Shown here one piece after another: positions 1 through 10,841 of a stretch of DNA of 64,000 nucleotides. The notes beneath the pieces are model-generated. The model made no database searches and was not told the DNA's origin. It worked only from the letters and a program-made list of their open reading frames with translations. The stretch covers positions 1-64,000 of the forward strand of contig JAEZDN010000052.1 in the NCBI GenBank assembly GCA_023433275.1, written 5' to 3'. Positions within the stretch are counted from its first letter, which is position 1. Every line of letters begins with the position of its first letter. The stretch comes from Verrucomicrobiota bacterium. GTDB taxonomy: Bacteria; Verrucomicrobiota; Verrucomicrobiia; Opitutales; Opitutaceae. The translations under genes were made by a program, and so were the position numbers.

Positions 1-2771
<2,771 letters not shown>

Positions 2772-2907
2772 GGAAAGGGTTGGAATGAAAACGACCGCGG
2801 GGGCCTTGGCAAATGACAAATCCTGCCGGTGAAACCCGCAAGCGACTGTGGGACAAGGATTGCGAGAAATTCCCGTTGGGTTTGCATGAACCCTGCTAAT
2901 CGAAACG

Positions 2908-4401
2908 ATGCCCACCATGTCGTCCCCGACGCCCGCACCCCCGTCGCTCCCACCCGAACCCTTTCGCCACTACGACACGGGAAAATATTTCGACGAGATG
3001 CTCGCGGCGGATGGCACCGTGCGGCCGCACTACCGGCATTTCCTGAAACACTTCGGCCAGCTCGGGCCCGAGGAATTCGCCGCAAAGCGTGCGGCGGTCG
3101 ACCTGGCGTTTCTTCGTCAGGGCGTGACCTTCAACGTCTATGGGGACTCGCAGGGCGCCGAGCGCGTCTTCCCCTTCGACCTGGTGCCCCGCATCATCCC
3201 GGCCGCCGAATGGGAACACCTCGAGGCCGGCCTCGTGCAACGTATCACCGCGCTCAACCTGTTCCTGCACGACATCTACCACGAGCAGAACATCATCAAG
3301 GACGGAACCATTCCCGCCCACTACGTGATGTCGGCCAAACATTTTCGCCGCGAGTTCATGCACGTGAAGGTGCCGCGCGACATCTACATCCACATCTGCG
3401 GGACCGACATCATCCGCGATGACCGCGGCCAGTACCTGGTTCTGGAGGACAACGCCCGCTGCCCCTCCGGCGTGAGCTACGTCCTGGAAAACCGACGCGC
3501 GCTCAAGCGCACCTTCCCCGAGATTTTCGAATCCGGCGGCGTCCGACCCGTCGAAAACTATTCCCAGGAGCTCCTCAAGGTCCTGCAGTACACCGCGCCC
3601 ACCGGCGTCGCCGACCCCACCGTCGTCCTCCTCACGCCCGGACCGTACAACTCGGCCTACTTCGAGCACACTTACCTCGCACGCCAGATGGGCATCGAGA
3701 TCGTCGAGGGCCGCGATCTGGTCGTGCGCGACCAGCATGTGTACATGCGCACCACGAAGGGCCTTCAACCCGTCCACGTGATCTACCGCCGCATCGACGA
3801 CGACTTCATCGACCCCACCGTCTTCCGCCGCGACTCCGCACTCGGGGTGCCGGGCCTCGTCAACGCCTACCGCGGCGGCAAGGTCTCGCTGGCGAACTCC
3901 ATCGGCACCGGCGTAGCCGACGACAAGGTGATGTACTACTTCGTCCCCCGCATCATCAAGTACTACCTCGACCAGGACCCGATCCTGCCGAATGTGCCGA
4001 CCTACCTGGCCAGCGAGGACGCCGACCGGCAGTACATGATCGAGAACCTCGACAAGCTCGTCGTGAAAGCCGCCAACGAGGCCGGTGGTTATGGCATGCT
4101 CATGGGCCCCCAGGCCACGCAGGCCGAACGCGACGAGTTTCGCCAGCGCATCGAGGCCGATCCCCGGAATTACATCGGCCAGCCCATGATCTCGCTCTCC
4201 CGCCATCCCACCTATTGCGGCGAGGGCGAGGGTTTCGGCGGGCGCCATATCGACCTCCGCCCGTTCATTCTCTACGGAGAAAAGACCGTGATCATACCCG
4301 GCGGCCTCACCCGCGTCGCCCTGCGCAAGGGCTCGCTGGTCGTCAACTCCTCGCAGGGCGGCGGCAGCAAGGAAACCTGGGTGCTGTACGGAAACCACTG
4401 A
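2908..4401 (+). CDS. Circularly permuted ATP-grasp family protein (DUF404/DUF407 type)
   Basis: This 497-residue protein matches the circularly permuted ATP-grasp family, predicted amide- or peptide-bond ligases that couple ATP hydrolysis to carboxylate-amine joining. Visible family blocks are LEDNARCPSGVSYVLENR around residues 179-196, LTPGPYNSAYFEH near 248, VIYRRIDDDFIDP near 291, and the nucleotide-binding stretch VVKAANEAGGYGM with Lys387 and the Gly-rich turn at 393-396. No signal peptide is seen, so it is probably cytoplasmic. It is followed by an alpha-E protein and a transglutaminase-like protein on the same strand, a widespread three-gene association in bacteria. The substrate is unknown. 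An internal ATG three codons downstream (MSSPTP) is an alternative start. Confidence 0.92.
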   Translation: MPTMSSPTPAPPSLPPEPFRHYDTGKYFDEMLAADGTVRPHYRHFLKHFGQLGPEEFAAKRAAVDLAFLRQGVTFNVYGDSQGAERVFPFDLVPRIIPAAEWEHLEAGLVQRITALNLFLHDIYHEQNIIKDGTIPAHYVMSAKHFRREFMHVKVPRDIYIHICGTDIIRDDRGQYLVLEDNARCPSGVSYVLENRRALKRTFPEIFESGGVRPVENYSQELLKVLQYTAPTGVADPTVVLLTPGPYNSAYFEHTYLARQMGIEIVEGRDLVVRDQHVYMRTTKGLQPVHVIYRRIDDDFIDPTVFRRDSALGVPGLVNAYRGGKVSLANSIGTGVADDKVMYYFVPRIIKYYLDQDPILPNVPTYLASEDADRQYMIENLDKLVVKAANEAGGYGMLMGPQATQAERDEFRQRIEADPRNYIGQPMISLSRHPTYCGEGEGFGGRHIDLRPFILYGEKTVIIPGGLTRVALRKGSLVVNSSQGGGSKETWVLYGNH

Positions 4402-4405
4402 GCCA

Positions 4406-4569
4406 ATTTATGATTTGCGATGTGCGTTCTATGGTTGGCGGAAGCCCTCATTGGCGCGCTCCAGCCACGCAACACCCGACAGGGCAGCGCGCCCTACCTC
4501 ATCCCCGCCACCGCTGACGCGCTCCGCGCGAAATCATAAATCATAAGTCGCAAGTCATAAGTCCAAAAT
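4406..4569. repeat. Heptamer-repeat hairpin element, CATAAGT type (site A)
   Basis: The left arm is five degenerate 7-mers at 4406-4440: ATTTATG, ATTTGCG, ATGTGCG, TTCTATG, GTTGGCG. The right arm is five 7-mers at 4535-4569: CATAAAT, CATAAGT, CGCAAGT, CATAAGT, CCAAAAT. The right arm is largely the reverse complement of the left, so the gap can fold into a long imperfect hairpin around a GC-rich 90-base loop. The left arm begins 4 bases after one stop codon and the right arm ends 7 bases before the next start codon (4577). The AT-rich arms contrast with the GC-rich surroundings. Confidence 0.75.
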
Positions 4570-4576
4570 CCCCTCC

Positions 4577-5593
4577 ATGCTTTCCCGAGTTGCCAATTCC
4601 CTTTACTGGATGAGCCGCTACATCGAGCGGGCCGAGAGCATCGCGCGTCTCGTGGACGTGAACCTGCAATTGCTGCTCGACCTGCGGAATCTCGACGACG
4701 CCACCCTCAACGCCCACTGGATGCCCATCGTGCAGAGCTCGGGGGACGAGGAGCTCTTTCGAAAACTCCACCCCCGCACGACCGGCCAGACCGTGACCGA
4801 GTTCATGGTGTTCAATCCGGCCAATCCAAACTCGATCAGCTCGTCCATCGGCCAGGCCCGCGAGAACGCCCGCATGGTGCGCGACCAGATCGCCGTCGAG
4901 CTCTGGGAGGAAATCAACCGCATCTATCTTTACCTCAATTCACCCCGCGCGCGGAAGGCCTGGCGCGAAAGTCCGTCGGATTTCTTCACCCGCATCCGCA
5001 ACTCGTCGCTGCTCCTTCAGGGCCTCACCGATGCCACCATCGTGCGCAACGAGGGCTGGTTCTTCATCCAGGTCGGGCGGTATCTCGAGCGCGCGGACAA
5101 GACCTCGCGCATCCTCGACGTGCGGCACGCCTCCCTCCCCCCGCGCGGTGCGCCCCCGGCCACCAGCCAGGCCGACGCGCTGGGCTGGTCCGCCGTCCTC
5201 CGGTCCTGCAGCGCGTGGGACGCCTACAAGGCGATCTACGGCGCCGAGGTCCAACCTGCGCTCGTCGCGGAGTTCCTCCTCCTGACCGACGACTTTCCGC
5301 GTTCCGTGCGATTCTCGGTCCGGCACCTGAACACCGTGCTCCGCCGGATTTCGGGCGTCCACGACGGCAGGTTCAGCAACGAGGCCGAGAAGCTCGCCGG
5401 CCGCCTGCTCGCCGAACTGCAGTTCAGCACCGCCGACGACATCTTTGAAATCGGCCTGCACGAGTACATCGACGTCTTGCAGGGCAAACTGAACGCCATC
5501 GGCGAGGCCCTGTTCCAAGCCTACATCTTCCAACCCTTCCAGGCCCAGGACGACAACGAACTCCGGCAGCAGGAAGAGCAGCAACAACAATAG
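4577..5593 (+). CDS. Alpha-E domain protein (DUF403)
   Basis: This 338-residue, mostly alpha-helical soluble protein matches the alpha-E (DUF403) family. That family almost always accompanies the permuted ATP-grasp ligase and a transglutaminase-like protein; no reaction has been assigned to it. It opens with LSRVANSLYWMSRYIERAE, the characteristic start of the family, and a second related helix GRYLERADKTSRILDVR lies near residues 170-186. The C-terminus ends in a glutamine-rich tail (QQEEQQQQ). The start sits 7 bases after the heptamer-repeat arm of site A. The following gene begins 58 bases downstream, so co-transcription with both neighbours is likely, although the repeat interrupts the upstream junction. 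Confidence 0.93.
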   Translation: MLSRVANSLYWMSRYIERAESIARLVDVNLQLLLDLRNLDDATLNAHWMPIVQSSGDEELFRKLHPRTTGQTVTEFMVFNPANPNSISSSIGQARENARMVRDQIAVELWEEINRIYLYLNSPRARKAWRESPSDFFTRIRNSSLLLQGLTDATIVRNEGWFFIQVGRYLERADKTSRILDVRHASLPPRGAPPATSQADALGWSAVLRSCSAWDAYKAIYGAEVQPALVAEFLLLTDDFPRSVRFSVRHLNTVLRRISGVHDGRFSNEAEKLAGRLLAELQFSTADDIFEIGLHEYIDVLQGKLNAIGEALFQAYIFQPFQAQDDNELRQQEEQQQQ

Positions 5594-5651
5594 CGGCGGC
5601 CGCTTTCCCCCGCCCTCTGCCGACTCCCTGCGCCCACCCTGCGCCGATCGC

Positions 5652-6518
5652 ATGAAACTTCACGTTCTCCACCGCACCCGCTTTCACTACGCGACCAACG
5701 TGCATGAAAGCTTCAACGAGGCGCGGCTCCAACCCGTGACGGCCGGCGCGCAAGCGTGCCACAGCTTCGTGCTGAAGGTCCTGCCCGCCACGCGCCTCAC
5801 GCACTACCTCGATTTTCATCTGAACTACGTCCACCTGTTCGAGATCAACCAGCCGCACTCCGAACTGGTCGTCGAGGCCAACTCCGTGGTCACCACCGGA
5901 GACGCCGCCGCCCTGCCGGCGGATGCGAGCCCCGCGCCGATGTCCCGGCTGGGCGAGTGCTCGCGCCTGGACCGCTGCTACGACTTCCTCCATTCGAGCA
6001 CGTACGTCGAGGTTTCCGCCGCGCTCTGGCGCCTGGCCATCGACGCCACGGAGGGCCAGACCGACACTTGGCAGGCCTCGCAGGCGATCATGCGCTATGT
6101 GCACCGCGAGTTCCGCTACCAGTCGGCCGTCACGCACGCCCACACGCACATGCGCGAGGTCCTCGAAAGCCGCGCGGGTGTCTGCCAGGATTTTGCCCAC
6201 GTGATGCTCGGCCTCTGCCGCGCGCTGAAAATCCCCGCGCGCTATGTGAGCGGATACCTCTATAACGGCCCCGCCGACCAACTGAAGGGCGCGCAAGCGA
6301 GTCACGCCTGGGTCGAGACCTATGTGCTCGGCCATGGTTGGTGCGGGCTCGATCCCACCAACAATCGCGCGGCCGACGGTCACTATGTGAAGGTGGCCAT
6401 CGGGCGCGACTTCGCCGACGTCTCCCCGCTCAAGGGCACTTATCGCGGCACCGCCAAGCGCGAACTCGCCGTGGAGGTGCTGGTTTCGCGCCTGGAGGAA
6501 GCGGAAGCGATGAAGTAG
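5652..6518 (+). CDS. Transglutaminase-like cysteine peptidase family protein
   Basis: This 288-residue protein has the bacterial transglutaminase N-terminal beta region (opening KLHVLHRTRFHYATNV) followed by a transglutaminase-core fold. The catalytic triad is visible: Cys178 in GVCQDFAH, His218 in ASHAWVE and Asp234 in GLDPTNN. Members of this family associated with ATP-grasp/alpha-E genes are thought to hydrolyse or transfer amide bonds. Here it could process the product of the ligase at 2908, but that is inference. No signal peptide is evident. The start follows the alpha-E stop by 58 bases. The gene ends before a 271-base gap holding a perfect TTATTGG tandem repeat. Confidence 0.93.
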   Translation: MKLHVLHRTRFHYATNVHESFNEARLQPVTAGAQACHSFVLKVLPATRLTHYLDFHLNYVHLFEINQPHSELVVEANSVVTTGDAAALPADASPAPMSRLGECSRLDRCYDFLHSSTYVEVSAALWRLAIDATEGQTDTWQASQAIMRYVHREFRYQSAVTHAHTHMREVLESRAGVCQDFAHVMLGLCRALKIPARYVSGYLYNGPADQLKGAQASHAWVETYVLGHGWCGLDPTNNRAADGHYVKVAIGRDFADVSPLKGTYRGTAKRELAVEVLVSRLEEAEAMK

Positions 6519-6589
6519 TTGGAACGCGTTGCCCTCAACCCTGGGCCGCCGCTTGGGCGGCGCCGGCCATGGCGGGAATTGGCCAAGGG

Positions 6590-6631
6590 TTATTGGTTAT
6601 TGGTTATTGGTTATTGGTTATTGGTTATTGG
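6590..6631. repeat. Perfect TTATTGG tandem repeat, six units
   Basis: Six uninterrupted copies of the 7-base unit TTATTGG lie in the gap 6519-6789 between a transglutaminase-like gene and the convergent UDP-glucuronate decarboxylase gene. The unit length equals that of the other intergenic arrays in this window, but no complementary second arm is obvious here. The rest of the gap has no gene that I can support. Confidence 0.95.
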
Positions 6632-6789
6632 AGCGCGCATGCGCGAGACGGTGGAGGGCCCGCGTCCCTGCGGGCCGTGGGTTGAAGGCTTTGAGGTGGT
6701 CCCTGTGCCTCTGTGCGCCAATTCTCCTTCCGCGATCCTTCGCCATCCAATTCGCCTGCCGATGATACCGGCCTCGCCGCCGGCCGGCT

Positions 6790-7716
6790 TCAGACCTTCG
6801 TCTTGAAATACGCGATGGTTTTCTTGAGCCCTTCGGCGAGCGGCACCTGCGGTTCCCACTTCAGGTATTTCTTCGCGAGCGTGATGTCCGGGCGGCGTTG
6901 CTTCGGGTCGTCCGCCGGCAGCGGCTTGTGGACGATCTTCGACTTGCTCTTGGTGAGCTTCAGGACGTTCTCCGCCAGCTCGAGCATGGTGAACTCACCC
7001 GGATTGCCGATGTTCACCGGGCCGACTGTTTCGGTCTGGTTCATCAGGCGCACGAAGCCCTCGATCAGGTCATCCACATAGCAGAAGGAGCGCGTCTGGG
7101 TGCCATCCCCGTACACGGTGATGTTCTCGCCCTTGAGCGCCTGCACGATGAAATTGGAAACCACCCGGCCGTCGTTCGGGTGCATGCGCGGCCCATACGT
7201 GTTGAAGATGCGCACGACGCGGATATCGACCTTGTTCTCGCGGTGGTAGTCAAAGAAGAGCGTCTCCGCGCAACGCTTCCCCTCGTCGTAACAGGAGCGG
7301 CGGCCGATGGGGTTGACGTTGCCCCAGTAGCTTTCCGGCTGCGGGTGCACCGACGGGTCCCCATATACTTCCGAGGTCGAGGCCTGGAACACGCGCGCCT
7401 TCACGCGCTTGGCCAGCCCGAGGCAGTTGATCGCGCCCATCACCGAGGTCTTCGTCGTCTTGATCGGGTTGAACTGGTAGTGCGGCGGGGAGGCCGGACA
7501 GGCGAGGTTGTAGATCTGGTCCACCTCGTACTTGAACGGGTCCGTCACGTCATGGCGGACAAATTCGAACGCCGGGTTGCCGAGAAGATGCGCGATGTTC
7601 GCCTTGCTGCCCGTGAAGAGATTGTCGAGGCACACGATCTCGTGGCCCTGCGCGAGAAGCTTGTCGCAGAGATGACTGCCAAGGAATCCGGCGCCGCCGG
7701 TGATGAGAATGCGCAT
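6790..7716 (-). CDS. UDP-glucuronate decarboxylase (UDP-xylose synthase), SDR family
   Basis: An extended short-chain dehydrogenase of 308 residues. It would oxidise UDP-glucuronate at C4, decarboxylate it and reduce it back to UDP-xylose using bound NAD, supplying pentose for surface glycans. The Rossmann motif GGAGFLGS is at residues 7-14. The catalytic pair is Tyr143/Lys147 inside RRSCYDEGKRCAET, a context typical of UXS enzymes rather than UDP-glucose 4-epimerases. KPLPADDPKQRRPDI near the C-terminus is also characteristic. A longer open frame exists upstream, but the start at 7716 places the Rossmann strand at the N-terminus as usual. It is divergent from the CPBP protease gene, 123 bases away, so a shared control region is likely. 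Confidence 0.93.
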   Translation of the reverse strand: MRILITGGAGFLGSHLCDKLLAQGHEIVCLDNLFTGSKANIAHLLGNPAFEFVRHDVTDPFKYEVDQIYNLACPASPPHYQFNPIKTTKTSVMGAINCLGLAKRVKARVFQASTSEVYGDPSVHPQPESYWGNVNPIGRRSCYDEGKRCAETLFFDYHRENKVDIRVVRIFNTYGPRMHPNDGRVVSNFIVQALKGENITVYGDGTQTRSFCYVDDLIEGFVRLMNQTETVGPVNIGNPGEFTMLELAENVLKLTKSKSKIVHKPLPADDPKQRRPDITLAKKYLKWEPQVPLAEGLKKTIAYFKTKV

Positions 7717-7839
7717 GGAAGGAGGGAAAGCGGAAGTGAAGGCAGGCGATTCCTGCTTGGCGAGCCTCCAGTGAAGGAACGGCGAACCTGCCCGATTGCT
7801 CTGGCTTCCGCCCCTGCGCGGCGCAGCCTGTTGCCTCGC

Positions 7840-8721
7840 ATGCCGCCGGCCGTCAGTTCCCCTGCCCCCGCCTTTCCCAATGTCGGCCAGTCCGTCCTCC
7901 TCGTGCTGGGGGTGCTGTTCATCCAGGTCGCGGGCGGCGCCACGGTGGCGCTGGTCGCGACCCTGGCCGGTGGCGCCAGCATCGTTCCCCTCGTGCTCTT
8001 CAACCCGGCGACCCTGATCGCGATCAATCTCCTGGCGATCGGCATTGTCCTCGCCCTCGGGTTTCGGGTGACCCGCGAATCCGCGCGCGCCTTCTTCACG
8101 GTGCAGCCTTTTGCGCTCCGCCTCCTGCCCGCCATTGTGCTCTGCTCGGTCGGCCTGGCCATCGTGCTGGCGGAGGTGGACAACATCCTGGTTGAATTGC
8201 TGCAGGCGTTCTCCGTCGGCACCGGCGTGCCCACCAACCTGCTGGACGTCGCCCGCTTTCCCGCGAGCGGATTTCTGCTGCTGGTGATCGTGGCGCCATT
8301 CACCGAGGAGTATCTCTTCCGCGGCATGATCCTGCGCGGCCTGCTGACGCGGCACCGGGCCGCCGTGGCGATCGTCCTCACGTCAATTTTGTTCGGCCTG
8401 ATCCATGCCAACCCGCGCCAGCTGCTGCTCGGCGTGGCGATCGGCGGCGTGTTTGGCTGGTGGTACCTGCGCACGCGCTCCATCGGCCCTTGTTTGATCG
8501 GCCACGCCGTGTTCAACGCCGTGGCCTGGTGCACCATGGCGATGCCGGGCGGAGTGCCGCCGTTCGTCAACACCCCGCCAGGCGGGCCAATCCTGCACCA
8601 GCCCTGGTGGTTCACGATCACCGGCGTCGTTGCCACCGGGATCGCGCTCGCCTGGTTCAACCAAAGCGCGCCCCCGGCCACCAGCCCCGCGCCGGAAGCG
8701 GAACCGCCGCTCCTCGGCTGA
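7840..8721 (+). CDS. CPBP family intramembrane glutamic protease
   Basis: A 293-residue polytopic membrane protein of the CAAX-protease and bacteriocin-processing (CPBP, Abi/PF02517) family. The three diagnostic motifs are present: EExxxR as Glu156-Glu157-YLF-Arg161, FxxxH ending at His189 (FGLIH), and HxxxN as His222-AVF-Asn226. Hydrophobic segments occur near residues 15-50, 62-85, 95-118 and 138-155, and again between the motifs. The start at 7840 (MPPAVSSPAP) is chosen because upstream in-frame sequence lies antisense to the UDP-glucuronate decarboxylase gene. The substrate is unknown; family members cleave prenylated proteins or bacteriocin leaders, or contribute to immunity. The C-terminal tail is proline/alanine-rich. 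Confidence 0.9.
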   Translation: MPPAVSSPAPAFPNVGQSVLLVLGVLFIQVAGGATVALVATLAGGASIVPLVLFNPATLIAINLLAIGIVLALGFRVTRESARAFFTVQPFALRLLPAIVLCSVGLAIVLAEVDNILVELLQAFSVGTGVPTNLLDVARFPASGFLLLVIVAPFTEEYLFRGMILRGLLTRHRAAVAIVLTSILFGLIHANPRQLLLGVAIGGVFGWWYLRTRSIGPCLIGHAVFNAVAWCTMAMPGGVPPFVNTPPGGPILHQPWWFTITGVVATGIALAWFNQSAPPATSPAPEAEPPLLG

Positions 8722-8853
8722 TCGCGACGGCGCGGGGCGTCGGCGCTGCGGTCTTTCTGCGGCCTTGCCTCCGTCCGGAGCGTCTCCTGTCATCGACCGC
8801 CGTGAAACGGTGGATGGCCGCTCAAAGCGAAAGCCATCGTTTCCCCCACACCA

Positions 8854-9753
8854 ATGAATTCCCGGAATCGCCGCGAGGTCTGCGTGAAACTCAGCGGCCG
8901 GCTTGGCAACCAGATGTTCCAATACGCCGCCGGCCTGGGCTTGGCGCGCCGCATCGGCGCCACGCTCACCCTGGACGGCGCGCCGGCGGACTCCGCCGCC
9001 AAATCCCGAATCCAAGTCATTCGCAGTTTTTCCCTTCCGGAAAGTTGTTATTACTCTGGGACGAGCCTCGCGGAAAGCGTGAGCCGCGTGTTGGCCCGCT
9101 CGTTTGGCGTGCGACGCGCGCCTCTGCGCAAACACGGATTGCCGATAATCCACGAGGCCGGTTTGGAATTCGACCCGACACTGACCAACGGCAACCAGGG
9201 TTGCTACCTCGTGGGCCGTTGGCAATCGGCCCGCTATTTCGAGACCGAGGAAGCCGAAATCCGAAAAACCTTCGACCTCAGCCGCTATTCGACCGTCGCG
9301 GTGCGCGACGACGAGCAAAGGATCCGGCGCGAGCCGATGCCGGTTGCCATCCACCTCCGCCGCGGTGACTACGCGACGAATCCACGCACGCTGAGCCGCT
9401 TCGGCCTCTGCACGCGCCCCTATTACGACGCCGCCCGGCGCCATCTTGAATCGGTCACGCGCCCGTCGCACTACTTCGTTTTTTCCGATGATCCCGCGGC
9501 GGCCCGGGCCGAGCTCGCTGGTTGGACCGATACCACCTTCATCTCCGGCCATGGCGCCGAGGAGGATCTCTGGCTGATCGGACAGTGCCGGCACGCAATC
9601 ATCTCCAACAGCACCTTTGGCTGGTGGGGCGGCTGGCTGATCCCGCCCGCCCCGGGGAAGATCATCGTCGCGCCGAAGCAGTGGTTTTCCGAGGCCATGC
9701 AAAAACGCAAACCGCCGCGCGATATCTATTGCGCCGACTGGGTGAAAATCTGA
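8854..9753 (+). CDS. Alpha-1,2-fucosyltransferase-like glycosyltransferase (GT11)
   Basis: This 299-residue protein matches glycosyltransferase family 11, which transfers fucose from GDP-fucose to galactose or related acceptors of lipopolysaccharide or capsule. The N-terminal motif KLSGRLGNQMFQYAAGLGLA, the donor-binding HLRRGDY at about residues 167-173, and SNSTFGWWGGWL near 250-261 are all classic GT11 blocks. The start is MNSRNRREVC. It lies 132 bases downstream of the CPBP gene and upstream of a DUF268 protein, in a small glycan-related patch that also includes UDP-glucuronate decarboxylase. The true acceptor cannot be read from the sequence. Confidence 0.93.
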   Translation: MNSRNRREVCVKLSGRLGNQMFQYAAGLGLARRIGATLTLDGAPADSAAKSRIQVIRSFSLPESCYYSGTSLAESVSRVLARSFGVRRAPLRKHGLPIIHEAGLEFDPTLTNGNQGCYLVGRWQSARYFETEEAEIRKTFDLSRYSTVAVRDDEQRIRREPMPVAIHLRRGDYATNPRTLSRFGLCTRPYYDAARRHLESVTRPSHYFVFSDDPAAARAELAGWTDTTFISGHGAEEDLWLIGQCRHAIISNSTFGWWGGWLIPPAPGKIIVAPKQWFSEAMQKRKPPRDIYCADWVKI

Positions 9754-9763
9754 GCAAGGATTC

Positions 9764-9834
9764 CCCGCGGATAACGCGGATCGGCACGGATAAAGGCATT
9801 GGTTCCATCCGCCGTCATCCGCGTCCTCCGCGGG
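9764..9834. repeat. Inverted-arm short tandem repeat (GCGGAT type)
   Basis: The left arm at 9764-9797 reads as three GGAT-containing units spaced 9-10 bases apart. The right arm at 9806-9834 is its approximate reverse complement and closes with a perfect 7-bp match (CCCGCGG to CCGCGGG). It fills most of the gap between the GT11 and DUF268 genes. The period is about 9-10 bases, unlike the 7-base elements elsewhere, but the hairpin layout is the same. Confidence 0.7.
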
Positions 9835-9948
9835 AAAGCGCATGGAATCACGGTGTTTATCAGGGCGGCAGCCGGCTCTCGCGGCAAACAGCCACCGTTT
9901 CCTAGCTTGCCAGCCTCCCGCCAGCGGCGATTTTCAGGCCCAATCCCC

Positions 9949-10692
9949 ATGAAAAAGGCCCTCAACCGGATCCGCGGCATCCCCCAATACATTGCCGATT
10001 TCATGAACCTGCGCGGGCAGGCCGGGCGCAGCTCGCACCGCTTTCCGTTCGGCACGTTCAAGCCCAAGCCCGGTGACCGCTACGGCCTCAATGGCGACAC
10101 GGCCCGCGGACAATATTTTCACCAGGACCTCCTCGTCGCCCGCCGTATTTTCCTCAACAACCCGAAGCGCCACCTCGACGTCGGCTCACGCGTCGCCGGC
10201 TTCATCGCCCATGTCGCCTCGTATCGCGAGATCGAGGCCATCGACATCCGCCCGATGAACAAGGTGCTGCCAAACATCAAATTCCTGCAGGCGGACCTGA
10301 TGGCGGATCTTCCGCCCGAGTTCATCGAGTGCTGCGATTCGCTCTCCTGCCTGCACACGATCGAGCATTTCGGACTCGGCCGCTACGGCGATCCCGTCAA
10401 TTTCGAGGGCCACCTGCTTGGGCTCGAAAACCTCCGCAAGATCCTCAAGCCCGGCGGAAAATTCTATTTCTCCACGCCGATCGGTCCACAGCGCATCGAG
10501 TTCAACGCGCACCGCGTGTTCAGCGTCGACTACCTCGCCACGCTGCTCGAGCAGCACTTCAACATCGACTACTTCTCCTATGTCGATGATCGCGGCGACC
10601 TCCACGAACATGTCGGCCTCACGCGCGAATCCCGTCTGAACAGCTGCGGCTGCCGGCGCGGCTGCGGGATCTTCGAGCTGACGAAGAAGTGA
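9949..10692 (+). CDS. DUF268-type protein, probable methyltransferase fold
   Basis: A 247-residue protein that I assign to the DUF268 family. It resembles a class I methyltransferase fold: a first strand with glycine HLDVGSRVAGF near residues 75-85, an acidic end of strand two in EAIDIRPM, SLSCLHTIEHFGLGRYGDP in the region where SAM-dependent enzymes place a catalytic loop, and LRKILKPGGKFYFSTP after it. The last residues are cysteine-rich (CGCRRGCG). The start at 9949 (MKKALNRIRG) is preferred because the upstream in-frame stretch covers the repeat at 9764-9834. DUF268 proteins are often found in polysaccharide clusters, which fits the upstream fucosyltransferase-like gene. Its actual reaction is unknown. 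Confidence 0.8.
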   Translation: MKKALNRIRGIPQYIADFMNLRGQAGRSSHRFPFGTFKPKPGDRYGLNGDTARGQYFHQDLLVARRIFLNNPKRHLDVGSRVAGFIAHVASYREIEAIDIRPMNKVLPNIKFLQADLMADLPPEFIECCDSLSCLHTIEHFGLGRYGDPVNFEGHLLGLENLRKILKPGGKFYFSTPIGPQRIEFNAHRVFSVDYLATLLEQHFNIDYFSYVDDRGDLHEHVGLTRESRLNSCGCRRGCGIFELTKK

Positions 10693-10720
10693 AGGTCCTG
10701 CGGGCCAATCGGGGCTTCCT

Positions 10721-10798
10721 GTAGGAGCCTCCTTGCAGGCGTTTGCCGGGCTACCGTTGGCCATTCACGCCACGAATCGCCTGCGCGCAGGCTCCTAC
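10721..10798. repeat. REP-like inverted pair (GTAGGAGCCTG type)
   Basis: GTAGGAGCCTCCTTGCAGGC at 10721-10740 is matched by an inverted copy at 10778-10798 ending GGCTCCTAC. Each copy also holds its own small palindrome (GCCT...AGGC). Together they occupy the gap between the convergent DUF268 and tgt genes. A single related copy occurs at 14812-14832. Such paired palindromes resemble REP/REPIN elements, which are moved by a RAYT transposase encoded elsewhere; none is in this window. Confidence 0.8.
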
Positions 10799-10841
10799 CC
10801 GAGGCATGGGATGGATTCGTTCGGTCACGACGGCCGTCCCA

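Noticed and set aside
6590..6631. Possible CRISPR array.
   Set aside because: The units are 7 bases with no spacers, and no cas gene is nearby.
7717..8355. Upstream extension of the UDP-glucuronate decarboxylase frame to 521 codons.
   Set aside because: The Rossmann motif should be N-terminal, and the extension is antisense to the CPBP protease with its intact motifs.
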